Assembly: GCA_963968595.1 (NCBI GenBank)
Contig: CAXAHJ010000004.1
Span: forward strand, 27,304 to 91,303
Source of the DNA: GCA-2730975 sp937893275
GTDB lineage: Bacteria; Verrucomicrobiota; Verrucomicrobiia; Opitutales; Seribacteraceae
Length of the DNA: 64,000 nt
Reading direction: 5' to 3'
Positions 33,440-42,796 of the stretch are shown one piece after another. Numbering within the stretch: position 1 is the first letter of the stretch; every line of letters begins with the position of its first letter. The translations under genes and the position numbers were made by a program. Under the pieces are notes generated by a model. It was not told the DNA's origin. It ran no database searches and saw nothing but the letters and a program-made list of their open reading frames with translations.

Positions 33440-34831
33440 ATGAACTGTCTCAAGGATATCGATTTCCTCGTGAACATCAAAAGACTTACCACTTCACTTC
33501 CCATTATGTTGATGGCAGGTGCGAATTCATTGTTCGCCTCGCCGCTCACCGAGGAATTAGCAACGGTTCATGGTAAAGCCCAAGCCGGTGATGCATACTA
33601 CCAAGGCGCGCTTGCTCTCTTTCACCGACATGGCGAACGTGGATTGAACGTAAATGTAGCAGAAGCCGAAAAGTGGGCTCGTCTCGCCGCGGCAAAGGAT
33701 AGTCCCTTCGGGTTGTGCGCACTCGCCGGGATAGAACTGGAAAAAGGCAATTCGGAACGCGGAAGATACCTCTATGACGAAGCGTACTTGAATTCGGGCC
33801 TTCTCGCCCTTGCCCGCGACGACGATCCTCTCGCCCTTTTCTGCCTGAGCATGATTGAGATAGACAACCCCCCTCGAAATTTCTCGAAGGCGATACGACA
33901 CCTGAATAAATCCGCCGACTTAGGATTGGGAGCCGCTCAAAGTACTCTGGGAATGCTTTATTTCACAGGTATCGGCGTCAAGAAAAACTCTCAAATGGCC
34001 ATTCGATGGTGCTCGAAGGGAGCGAGGCTACAATCTCCACTGGGAATGTTCTACCTCGGCATGGCATACTCGGTCGGGGATGGCATTGATTACAATAAAG
34101 ACATCGCCGGTCGTTGGCTGCGAGCTGCGGCCGATCGCAACCTTCCAATGGCTCAGCTTACTCTTGGAATGAAATACGCCACAGGGGAAAGTCTTGATCG
34201 TAATCTGGAGGCGGCCGTAGGTTGGCTGGAGAGAGCCTCCTCAAATGGTTCATCAGAGGCGAAACTACAACTTCGCAAGTATCGAGTCCTTCTTGAAAAA
34301 GCGCAAAAAGGCGAATCTTCCACGGCCATAGACATGGACCAAAGATCCCTCGCCCAAATTGCAGCTGATAAAGCTTCGGTAAACTCGACGAATCTGGATA
34401 AAAACTCCACAGTCACCCCCTCCCCGGAATCTTCTCCATTAAGTCCAAAAGAATTGGCTGATCCCGTAACCTACGCCCGCAAAGCCTTAACCGTAGAGAA
34501 AAACCCGACCAAGGCCATTCGCCTGCTTAAAGGACCAGCGCGTTCGGGGGACTCGGAAGCATCTCGTCTGCTCGGCACAGTTTATTATCGGGCGAAAGAG
34601 TTTGAACAGGCGCGAAGTTGGTTCCAGTCTTCCGCCAAAGGAGGCGATGTTGAAGCCCAACGCTTTCTTGGGATGATTTTTTTCCTCGGGCAAGGAGTAG
34701 AGCAAGATTACGCGCAAGCATCCCATTGGCTGGGAAAAGCTAGCGCAGGCGGCGATACGCAAGCACCCCGCTACCTTCGCATAGTCGAACAATTCTATAA
34801 ATCCGACACGACCGCTACGGAAGCACCGTAA
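33440..34831 (+). CDS. Exported Sel1-like repeat protein
   Basis: A signal peptide (KRLTTSLPIMLMAGANSLFAS) precedes two blocks of Sel1-like repeats of 36 residues with the A-x-x-x-L-G-x-x-Y pattern: residues about 85-285 (GAAQSTLGMLYFTGIGVKKN, MAQLTLGMKYATGESLDRN) and about 375-455 (SEASRLLGTVYYRAKEFEQ, EAQRFLGMIFFLGQGVEQDY). A Ser/Asn/Pro-rich stretch (290-345) separates them. Such solenoids bind proteins. A GTG at 33473 would give a shorter, cleaner signal peptide and may be the true start. Its partner is unknown; the giant coiled-coil gene is convergent 116 bases further on. Confidence 0.8.
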   Translation: MNCLKDIDFLVNIKRLTTSLPIMLMAGANSLFASPLTEELATVHGKAQAGDAYYQGALALFHRHGERGLNVNVAEAEKWARLAAAKDSPFGLCALAGIELEKGNSERGRYLYDEAYLNSGLLALARDDDPLALFCLSMIEIDNPPRNFSKAIRHLNKSADLGLGAAQSTLGMLYFTGIGVKKNSQMAIRWCSKGARLQSPLGMFYLGMAYSVGDGIDYNKDIAGRWLRAAADRNLPMAQLTLGMKYATGESLDRNLEAAVGWLERASSNGSSEAKLQLRKYRVLLEKAQKGESSTAIDMDQRSLAQIAADKASVNSTNLDKNSTVTPSPESSPLSPKELADPVTYARKALTVEKNPTKAIRLLKGPARSGDSEASRLLGTVYYRAKEFEQARSWFQSSAKGGDVEAQRFLGMIFFLGQGVEQDYAQASHWLGKASAGGDTQAPRYLRIVEQFYKSDTTATEAP

Positions 34832-34947
34832 CCATACTATTTAGGCGGGGCGGAATTCCGCAGCATAGGCTTGAAGCAGAACCGCATGAGCCGATCAAAG
34901 CCCACAAAACATAGCCCGCAATAGCTTGGAAATCTCTTTGGTGAAAG

Positions 34948-37900
34948 CTATTGGGCCCAAGATGCCCCGCGCAAATCTAGATTCAGCTGGTTTGTCGTAC
35001 CCGATTCGATATAGAATGGCTTGGACCAAACGACGCCGACTTGACCAAGCGGGGCGGTCCCGATGATATGGTAAGTTCCAGGAGCAAGCGAACTCACTTT
35101 GGCAAGGCCTCGAGCATCAGTTTTGATACGGGCAAGATTTGAATCAGCCAATGCGTTTCGTATATGAGCAGCAACTCCGGGATATCGGTAACCACTCTGT
35201 ATTGAACGAGCCCACAACTCGGCAGCGGTCTTGATGCCTTCCCGAACAGGAATCTGGATGCCGGACCTTTTTACGATAGTGTCCAAATCATCTCTAAGAA
35301 CGAAAAACTCAATATCGGAGGCAGGTCGCACCTTGTTGTTCAGGAACTGGACATTCGCATTAACCTCCAAGTTGCCGTCGCCAGTGGGTACCGAACGAAC
35401 AACGGGGATGGAAGGACTGTTCGAAGAAGCTGCCGAGGGCCTTGTTGATCGACTAAAACCACGTCCACTTCGCGAAGGCAAAGGCAATGGATCGATTCGC
35501 GACGGCACGGGAGAAACCCTAGAAGTTGCAGCGAAACCTCCTCCTACTCCTCGACCGGAGGACAGGGAGGGAAAAGAACTTCTCGGAGCGGATCCACTTG
35601 ATGAACTCGAAGCAGATAGTGACCTTATGGGAGATTCGGAAGAACCGCCACCGCGTAAGACCCGAATCGCATCTCGAAGAGATACCACCGCACCTTCGAG
35701 CTGGGCAACCCTATCGCGAGAGATATTCAATTCATTGTCTTGAAGGGTGATCTGCTGCTGTTGAGCCCTTTCACGCTCAAAGGTTTCCCGCTTAACCTGC
35801 TTGGACGCTTGAAGTTCGTTTTGCAAGTCATTGATCTTGGCTCGCTCCCGCTCGATCTGCATTCCGGAGATGAGGTTCTTTTGACGCTCTTCTTGGAGTT
35901 CACGACCAAGCGCATCGTTACCTTGACTGGACTGAGACAACGTCAATTCTGTCTTCAGCCTTTCATTTTCTTCGCTAAGTTTTTTCAAGAGAGACGTACC
36001 AACAGGAGACGAGCCCGTAAAATCAGGAACTCCTGAAGACACTGATGCCGTGCCAAGGCGAGCCGCATCAAGCTCGGCACTACGAGTCCGAGCAACACGG
36101 AGATCTTCTTCGAGGACAATCAAGCGCCTGTTCGCTTCCTTAAGGTCGGCGTCTGTTCGATCCAAATTCATTTTTGCGGATTGCTCGGCATTACGAGCTA
36201 CCTCTGCCTGTCCCTCGGCTTGCAAAATCCTTGCCCTCAATTCGCCTTCATTCGAACCGACTCCCGAGAGTGGCATCTTTGCCATGTTTTCTCGTAAAGA
36301 CAATATGCTTGCATCTCGTTGCTGAACTTGGGCTCGCAAGGTGGCATTTTCTCGAGCAAGAGCATCAGGAGCACTTCCTCCCCCAATGGCACCGGCTCCT
36401 TTTAGACGAGCGTTCTCTGACTCTAGAAAAGCAACGCTGTTTTTTAATTGAGCAAAGTCTTCCAGCGAACGCTTAAATTCAGAATTCAACTGCAACACGT
36501 CGTTATCACTCTTCCGTAGAGCTAGTCGAGTCTGTTCCAGTTCAGCTCGCAGAGCGGGGGTTGGTGAATTAGGGGATGCTTGAGCAGTCTCGGCTTTGGC
36601 AGTAGCCAAATCCTGCTGAAGCAATAAAAGATCATTCCCCAAGCCCTGAAGCCCAGCCACTTGAGATTCACTCTTTGTTAATGCTCCGCGCGTCTCGTCA
36701 AGTTTCGCTTGAAGGGCTTCAACTTGGGTGGTTGAGCTTTGGGCAAGCTGCCCCTTGGCCAAAGCAAGGTCCTGTTGTAGTTGTACGAGATCATCTCGAA
36801 GTCCTTGAGAAGAGCTCAACGCTTCCGTTAAATCCAAAACCTTTTTTTCCGCGGCCGCCTTAGCCAGTTCCACAGATTCAAATTGAGACAGAGAATAGGC
36901 AAGCCGTTGGTTCAGTTCTTCCAGTTCCACCGAAGGTTGATTCTCTGGAGATGTTTTTGCCAGTGCAGCTAGGCGCTCATTGGCTTGCTGCAAATCAGTT
37001 TCGAGTTCCAAAACCTCTCCGTACTTATCGGCCAACTGACTTTGTAACTTGGCAACGTCAGGGTCCTTTGCCAGAGCACGGGAAGCTAATTCACGAGCCA
37101 ACTCCAACTCTGCCTTTAGGCTTTCCATCTCCCCACGCAATTCAGCAACTCTCAAGTCAGGTTCAGAGGACCCGGGTTGCCGACCAACTGCCTGTGACAG
37201 TTGAGAACGCAAGTCATCAAGTTCTTTCCGTAAAGAAGCGGACTGGTCACCGGATTGAGGCAACAACTCTAATTCTTTTATGCTTTTGGCCAACTTGGCT
37301 TCGGCAAGCTCTCGCTCAAGATCTTTAGCCTCCACAATAGACTGCAAACTTGAGATGGTATTTTGAGCCTCTGCCAGCTCATGTTCCAAGCGATTGAATT
37401 TAACTAAGTTCGCAGGAACACCATCCGTTTGAAGAGAATCATTGAATTCCAGTTTGGCCAATTTAGCCTCAGCAGACATCAACTGTTCGTTAAGGCGTTC
37501 GGCCAGCTCATTTTGGCCCGTGTCATCGCCTCGTTGCTTGGCCAAGTCATCCAGTTGAAGTTTCGCACTGATCAATCGCCGTTCTAAATTAGCGGTCTCG
37601 GGAACTTCGTTTCCTTGACGGGCTTCCATTTCGTCCAATTTGCGTTTGGTCATAACCAATTCGCGTTCCAACAGCTCTAAAGTATTGCCCTTGCCTTGCT
37701 CCACGTCCTCCACGCTCGCCTCCAACTCATTGACACGATTACGTGCCAATTCCAATTGTTCCTCAAGGGCGGTGATAGTACCCACACCTGAATTTTCAGA
37801 TTGAGCCAAGCGGGCTTCCAGTTTAGCGACTTCTCCTTGAGAACTGAGCAACTGTTCGTTAAGGCGGGCAAAGGATTTGGCGTAGTTGACGTTTCTTCCC

Positions 37901-40680
37901 GCACCATCTTCCGAGAGCATTTCAACCTCTAACTGAAGGTCGGATAAATTCTTGCGCAAACGTTCCTTCTCCAACTCCGAACGCTCAAGGTCCGCCAACT
38001 GCGATTGCATGGCGTTAGCCAACTCCGAACGCAAACCATCAACTTCTCCATTCACCTGATCGGCTTGATCAAGACTTTCCTTAAGAACCCGAATTGTCCC
38101 AAGGGCTTCCTGCAATTGAGCCACCGCTTGGTGTGCCTCGATGCTATTACCCGAGCCTGCTGTTTTGAGCCGAGCAATCTCAATCCGGGTTTCATCCAGT
38201 TCATTCTTGAGATCCTGTATAAGTCCCTTCGACTTATCAGTTCTATCATACATTGTGGCCTGAGTGGCAGCCAACTGTTCACGGGTCTGCTCTAACTGAT
38301 GCTCCAAGGCAGATACCTGAGAGGCACCTTGTTCTTCCGCTTTCTCCTTGGCCTCCTTCGCAAAAACAAGCTCCACTTGGGACTCATTCAACTGTTCACG
38401 CAAGGAGGCAATAATACGATCGGCGTCGGACACTTGAGAATACTGGGTTTTCTTCGTCTCGTCCAGTATACCATTCAATTGGCTAAGTTGGTCGGCAATG
38501 TTCTGAACATCCGCCAATTCATTTTTTACAGACGATACTTCGTCGCGAACTTTTCTCAACTCAAATTCCTGACCTTTCAACAGCTTATCTTTTTCAGACA
38601 GTTCAACCAAGCTGGATTGGTGTCGGCGCTTGGTCGTCTCAAGTTCTACTTGCAAAGCAGAAATAAGTTCGGCGGCCTTACCTTGTTCCGAATCAAATCG
38701 CTGTACGAGATCGTCAATACGAGATTGGGATTCAGACAAGGACTGTTCCATATCACCCACTACGGGAACTTTTCGAATGGCGCCTTGGGTCGCCTCTTGG
38801 AGAGCAATTTGAGATTGTTGTAATTCTTCCTCAAGAGACTTGATGGTAGAGGCAAACTCAAATTCCTTTCGAGCCATTATGGCCCGAGCATTTTCAAGAG
38901 CGGATTTCGAGGAATCAAGATCTTGATGGGATTGGCCTACATTATCATTCAGAGAGCTCATGGTTTCCGCCAGTTGGGCCCGCAGTTCCTGGCTATCAGC
39001 TTGGGCTTCACTCACGGTCAGTTTAGCTGAGTTCAACTCCAACAAGAGGTTGTTTATATATTCTGTGCTCACGCCTTTGTTCGGTTTATCCTCGTCGATT
39101 TGCTTCATGGTTTGACGCAGAGCAGTCAACTGGGTCTCAAGTTCTTCTTTTCCCTTGAGTTCGTCCTGTAAGCGAGCGATCTCGGCCAATGCCTTTCCGG
39201 GTTGATCGTTCGCTTCCGTCATCGAGCTCCGTAGGTCGGAGAGCTGAGATTCCAGTTCTTCCTTGTCGGTCAGTTCAGCCTCCAAACGTGTAATCTCTAC
39301 CAACGCCTTGCGCAGTTCATTACGTAATTCCCCGGATAGCTCAGGGTTCCCGGCGGCTTGCGCTGACTTCGCTTCCAGCAGGGCCGTTTTTGTTCTCTCC
39401 AATTCCTGCTCAAGAACAAGCAAACGGGACGCATCCGCTCCCGAAGACATGGCCACGGCACGAGCAGAATCCAATTCCTTGCGCGTTCTCTCCAGTTCGC
39501 TGGAGAGAGTTCGGATCATTGTGTTGGATCGATCTTGCTCCGAAAGAAGGGACCGACGAGCCAGCTTCAGTTCTTCCCGAGATGTTTTTAATTCAGCCTC
39601 CAATCGCGACACCATTCTGCTCACCGCCTCAACACCTGAAGCATTTTGACCTCGAGTCTTGAGTAAAGCCATACGAGATTCTTCCAATTCGTTAACCAAA
39701 CGCTCCGACTCCTTGACGCTTGTTTGAAGGGAAACGATTTCTCTGTAGGCCCTTCTTAAATCACTTTGCAACTTTTCGGTATCTTCGGAAAGAGCGACTT
39801 GAAGATTATGCGAGCTCGCTAGCTTAGCGCGAAGTTCCTCTAAACTGGAAGCGGATGAACGCTGTCCAGTTGCGGTCTGACGAGCAGAACCGATGTCAGC
39901 TCCTTCGGAAAGGATTGAGGGCTTGAAACGAGAACCGGAGCCCCCCTCGTCAATCGCCTTGACCGCATCCGTTATTCCTCGTGAACCAGAAGAAAGGGCC
40001 ACATCGGATTTAGGCGGAGATGCCTTGTTCTTCTCGCCGGCAAGGCGAGACTGTGCAACTTGATCGAGAATTCCTGAAACTTTTTGGCTAAGGGCCGTCG
40101 CCATTATGCTTCCCTTCTGTTCGCCCGCCTTGACCAGCTGAGCTACAGCGCTCAACTCGTTATCAACACGATCAAGATTTTCAGATATTATACGCAGAAT
40201 GGGTAATGCCTCATCCGGATTGCCGCCGGTGTTATCCAACGCATCATTGAAAATTCCTTTGGTTTCCTCAAGACGACCTTCGATGCCCGAAAGTGTTCGA
40301 GCCGTTTCTCCTTGCCTACGATCCAATTCCCCTTCCACTGCGGAAAGTTCTTCGGCTAGTTTCGAAACCTCTATCGACAAATCTTCGCTCGCTTGACCTG
40401 AACTGGCGGGTATGCCGTTCCGAGCCTGCTCGAGATTACGGGCAATACGATCCGTTTCGGACCTGAGTCTCAGACGGGCTTGCGCCTTGGCGAGGTCCGA
40501 GGTCCGGGCATCGAGAGTTTCCAACGACTGCCTGATCGCAGTTACTTGAGTCTTGCCATCTAGGGAGGGAGTCGGCGGCGGACTATCTAACTGACTGAAT
40601 GCAAAGGTTACTATTCCAAGCAACAGCAAGGTCAAGGCGACCCAGCTGAGCCTTCGAGCAGAAAGGCGTGGCTTTTTCAT
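34948..40680 (-). CDS. Giant membrane-anchored coiled-coil protein, 1910 aa
   Basis: A short basic N-terminus and one transmembrane helix (about residues 12-30; SWVALTLLLLGIVTFAFSQL) are followed by about 1600 residues of nearly uninterrupted heptad-like sequence rich in Leu, Glu, Lys, Gln and Ala (for example ELERTKTALLEAKSAQA). A Ser/Gly/Pro/Arg-rich linker (about 1675-1765) leads to a C-terminal globular domain (1770-1910) that ends like a transthyretin/CarboxypepD-reg module (KTDARGLAKVSSLAPGTYH). The bulk should lie outside the cytoplasm as an extended rod of large reach. I do not recognise a named family. It is a single gene with no partner that explains it; the frame is fully open, with no frameshift. 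Confidence 0.85.
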   Translation of the reverse strand: MKKPRLSARRLSWVALTLLLLGIVTFAFSQLDSPPPTPSLDGKTQVTAIRQSLETLDARTSDLAKAQARLRLRSETDRIARNLEQARNGIPASSGQASEDLSIEVSKLAEELSAVEGELDRRQGETARTLSGIEGRLEETKGIFNDALDNTGGNPDEALPILRIISENLDRVDNELSAVAQLVKAGEQKGSIMATALSQKVSGILDQVAQSRLAGEKNKASPPKSDVALSSGSRGITDAVKAIDEGGSGSRFKPSILSEGADIGSARQTATGQRSSASSLEELRAKLASSHNLQVALSEDTEKLQSDLRRAYREIVSLQTSVKESERLVNELEESRMALLKTRGQNASGVEAVSRMVSRLEAELKTSREELKLARRSLLSEQDRSNTMIRTLSSELERTRKELDSARAVAMSSGADASRLLVLEQELERTKTALLEAKSAQAAGNPELSGELRNELRKALVEITRLEAELTDKEELESQLSDLRSSMTEANDQPGKALAEIARLQDELKGKEELETQLTALRQTMKQIDEDKPNKGVSTEYINNLLLELNSAKLTVSEAQADSQELRAQLAETMSSLNDNVGQSHQDLDSSKSALENARAIMARKEFEFASTIKSLEEELQQSQIALQEATQGAIRKVPVVGDMEQSLSESQSRIDDLVQRFDSEQGKAAELISALQVELETTKRRHQSSLVELSEKDKLLKGQEFELRKVRDEVSSVKNELADVQNIADQLSQLNGILDETKKTQYSQVSDADRIIASLREQLNESQVELVFAKEAKEKAEEQGASQVSALEHQLEQTREQLAATQATMYDRTDKSKGLIQDLKNELDETRIEIARLKTAGSGNSIEAHQAVAQLQEALGTIRVLKESLDQADQVNGEVDGLRSELANAMQSQLADLERSELEKERLRKNLSDLQLEVEMLSEDGAGRNVNYAKSFARLNEQLLSSQGEVAKLEARLAQSENSGVGTITALEEQLELARNRVNELEASVEDVEQGKGNTLELLERELVMTKRKLDEMEARQGNEVPETANLERRLISAKLQLDDLAKQRGDDTGQNELAERLNEQLMSAEAKLAKLEFNDSLQTDGVPANLVKFNRLEHELAEAQNTISSLQSIVEAKDLERELAEAKLAKSIKELELLPQSGDQSASLRKELDDLRSQLSQAVGRQPGSSEPDLRVAELRGEMESLKAELELARELASRALAKDPDVAKLQSQLADKYGEVLELETDLQQANERLAALAKTSPENQPSVELEELNQRLAYSLSQFESVELAKAAAEKKVLDLTEALSSSQGLRDDLVQLQQDLALAKGQLAQSSTTQVEALQAKLDETRGALTKSESQVAGLQGLGNDLLLLQQDLATAKAETAQASPNSPTPALRAELEQTRLALRKSDNDVLQLNSEFKRSLEDFAQLKNSVAFLESENARLKGAGAIGGGSAPDALARENATLRAQVQQRDASILSLRENMAKMPLSGVGSNEGELRARILQAEGQAEVARNAEQSAKMNLDRTDADLKEANRRLIVLEEDLRVARTRSAELDAARLGTASVSSGVPDFTGSSPVGTSLLKKLSEENERLKTELTLSQSSQGNDALGRELQEERQKNLISGMQIERERAKINDLQNELQASKQVKRETFERERAQQQQITLQDNELNISRDRVAQLEGAVVSLRDAIRVLRGGGSSESPIRSLSASSSSSGSAPRSSFPSLSSGRGVGGGFAATSRVSPVPSRIDPLPLPSRSGRGFSRSTRPSAASSNSPSIPVVRSVPTGDGNLEVNANVQFLNNKVRPASDIEFFVLRDDLDTIVKRSGIQIPVREGIKTAAELWARSIQSGYRYPGVAAHIRNALADSNLARIKTDARGLAKVSSLAPGTYHIIGTAPLGQVGVVWSKPFYIESGTTNQLNLDLRGASWAQ

Positions 40681-40757
40681 GTGTCAACATATTGTTCTCG
40701 CGCGTAAAGTTGGCAAGAACGGATTTCCGAAGGTAACTCGGATCCGACCGAGGGAGA

Positions 40758-41042
40758 TTAGACTTTTGGCTTCTGCCAAGGATATACCGTGCGAGGTACG
40801 CCAATCAATTTTTCCTTCAAGTCGCGACTGGCGAAGCGGGCAAGATGGTAGATCAAGTCGTCTGTCGATTCGATCTCTTTGCCCGTATCCTTGCTAACCT
40901 TGTGGTAAAGCTCGCGCAAATAGTCATTGAGACGGGCTTCCTCTTCATGCTTGGACAATTTGGTCTCAACCTCGCTCTCAATGGAACGACGTTTTTCACC
41001 TTCGGGAAGATCGTCAGGGACAGAAATGGTTATATTGGTCAT
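40758..41042 (-). CDS. Small charged protein of unknown function, 94 aa
   Basis: The 94 residues start MTNITISVPDDLPEGEKRRS, a strand and helix, then helices rich in Glu and Lys and the end GVPRTVYPWQKPKV. No signal or membrane segment and no cysteine. The beginning could be a ribbon-type module, but I cannot assign it. The ATG at 41042 is chosen over a longer frame to 41078. It lies 77 bases upstream of the giant coiled-coil gene on the same strand. Function unknown. Confidence 0.55.
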   Translation of the reverse strand: MTNITISVPDDLPEGEKRRSIESEVETKLSKHEEEARLNDYLRELYHKVSKDTGKEIESTDDLIYHLARFASRDLKEKLIGVPRTVYPWQKPKV

Positions 41043-41149
41043 AAAGGAAGATACAATATTAGGATGAAAACTTTCCATGACGCAAAACTTTTTTCTATCT
41101 TGCCGAGATTCGATCTACAATATATGGATGAAATTTATAAGCGGCTATT

Positions 41150-41234
41150 GCCCGGGTGGCGGAATTGGTAGACGCGCCGGATTTAGGATCCGGTGCCGTA
41201 AGGCGTGAGGGTTCGACTCCCTCCTCGGGCACCA
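41150..41234 (+). tRNA. tRNA-Leu (anticodon TAG)
   Basis: The gene folds into a class II cloverleaf: acceptor GCCCGGG/CTCGGGC with one G-U pair, D-loop AATTGGTAGAC, anticodon stem CCGGA/TCCGG with loop TTTAGGA (anticodon TAG), long variable arm GCCGTAAGGC, and T-arm GAGGGTTCGACTCCCTC. CCA is encoded (41232-41234). The anticodon and long variable arm identify leucine. It runs head-on into the 3' end of the nuo operon, whose nuoN stop is 8 bases away. Confidence 0.97.
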
Positions 41235-41242
41235 TACCAGTA

Positions 41243-42796
41243 TTAAAAGGCGTCGCCAAACGCCCCTTGCCAAATGCCTAAAACGAGAGTCGCTGCGGTA
41301 AGGATAACCAACGTCAGCTTGAAAATACCGCCGAGCTTGAGTCCGTCCCAAGGGTCGGGCTCACCATCTTCCTCATCGGGAAATTTTGGGCGAGGAATAA
41401 ACAGTGCCTCGCGCAACCAGCCGAAATAGTAGTAAATGGAAATCACCACACCAACCACCATGACGGCGAGGGAAAAGTAAAGCTTTGCCTTGAAAGCAAC
41501 TACGAAGAGAAGAAGCTTGGCGATAAATCCGGCAAACGGGGGAACGCCTGCAAGGGAACAAACGCCACAGGACAAGACGAAAGCAAGAAAGGGGTTCTTT
41601 TGACCGAGTCCCTCGTAATGCGAAAATTCGTGTTCGGCGTCGTCGGGCACATTGGCCAAGCTCATCACGCCAAAAACGGCAAAACTCCCTAGGAGATAGG
41701 TGAAAAGATAAAAGGTGATCACCCAGTCGGCCTGCATGGTTTGAGAAAGCATGGCGGCGATTACGCCAACTAGAAGATACCCCGCATGAGCCACACCCGA
41801 CAAACCCAACAGTCGCTTGAGGTTGCGTTGAGCGCAAGCGGCAAGGTTACCGAAGAGAATAGTGAGGGTGGCAATGAACCCAAGGATCGGGAGGAGAAAA
41901 TCGCTCATGCCCTCAAAAGGGCCGTTGACGAGATTGAGAAGAACAAAAAAGCCGGCGGCCTTTGAGGAAACCGCAAGAAAGGCAGTTATGGGCATGGGTG
42001 AACCGTGATAGACGTCGGGCACCCATATCTGGAAAGGAGCAGCCCCGATTTTGAAGGCTATGCCCGAAATGATGAGAATAACGCCGGCCCGTAAGATGAG
42101 GTTGTCGGAATTGGCTTCAAGGAAATAGGATAAATATCCAAATTCCAGTGGGTCATCCAGTCCCACCCCGACCGGTACGCAGCCCCAGGCTTCGGGATTC
42201 ACCGCAACTCCATACAAAAGCACAATTCCAAATAGAAGAAGAGACGAACTGAGGGCGCCGAACACCAGATACTTGAGCCCCGCTTCCAAGGACTTTGCGC
42301 TGTCGCGCTGATAAGCTACTAGAACGTAGAAACAAATCGCCACCGTCTCCAAAGCTACGAAAAGCATGAGGAAATGGTTGCTTTGTACAAGAAGCATAAG
42401 GCCTGCCGTGGCAAGCATGGTGAGGTGATGAAACTCCCCTCCGGCCAACTTGCGTCGACGCAGGTAACTTTCTCCGAGAATGGATACTAGCAAGGACGCG
42501 AGCAGAAAGAAGCTTCGCATGACCTCTCCCCTTGAGCTTTGTCCCAGTAGACTGGAAAAGGTTTCGTGGTCGAAGGGATGATGCCAAATAAGGTAGTCGA
42601 TGAGGTGAAATACGAGCAGGGAGGCCTGAAAGAAAATGGCGATGGGGCCGGCAAAAGAACGGCGACCAAGTTCTTTGGAACGGAAAAGTTCCAATCCGAG
42701 AACAAGGACGGCCCCTAGGGCCAAGGCCAGCTCCGGCCAGACCTCGAACCAGTCGTTCGAATCGGCGAAAAGCTTGAAAGGAGCGAGGTCAATCAT
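41243..42796 (-). CDS. nuoN: NADH-quinone oxidoreductase subunit N
   Basis: NuoN is one of three antiporter-like proton-pumping membrane subunits of complex I. The 517-residue protein has about fourteen hydrophobic segments; the conserved middle (GIAFKIGAAPFQIWVPDVYHGSPMPITAFLAVSSKAA split here) carries the key Lys and the Mrp-antiporter signature. The start is the ATG at 42796, which overlaps the nuoM stop by 8 bases; the longer frame to 42868 lies inside nuoM. It is the last gene of the operon. The tRNA-Leu gene meets it from the other side. Confidence 0.95.
   Translation of the reverse strand: MIDLAPFKLFADSNDWFEVWPELALALGAVLVLGLELFRSKELGRRSFAGPIAIFFQASLLVFHLIDYLIWHHPFDHETFSSLLGQSSRGEVMRSFFLLASLLVSILGESYLRRRKLAGGEFHHLTMLATAGLMLLVQSNHFLMLFVALETVAICFYVLVAYQRDSAKSLEAGLKYLVFGALSSSLLLFGIVLLYGVAVNPEAWGCVPVGVGLDDPLEFGYLSYFLEANSDNLILRAGVILIISGIAFKIGAAPFQIWVPDVYHGSPMPITAFLAVSSKAAGFFVLLNLVNGPFEGMSDFLLPILGFIATLTILFGNLAACAQRNLKRLLGLSGVAHAGYLLVGVIAAMLSQTMQADWVITFYLFTYLLGSFAVFGVMSLANVPDDAEHEFSHYEGLGQKNPFLAFVLSCGVCSLAGVPPFAGFIAKLLLFVVAFKAKLYFSLAVMVVGVVISIYYYFGWLREALFIPRPKFPDEEDGEPDPWDGLKLGGIFKLTLVILTAATLVLGIWQGAFGDAF

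Noticed and set aside
34920..34952. Inverted repeat AATAGCTT/AAGCTATT between the Sel1-repeat and coiled-coil genes.
   Set aside because: A 17-base loop, AT-rich stem and no T run on either strand; it also overlaps the end of the coding region, so I do not call it a terminator.
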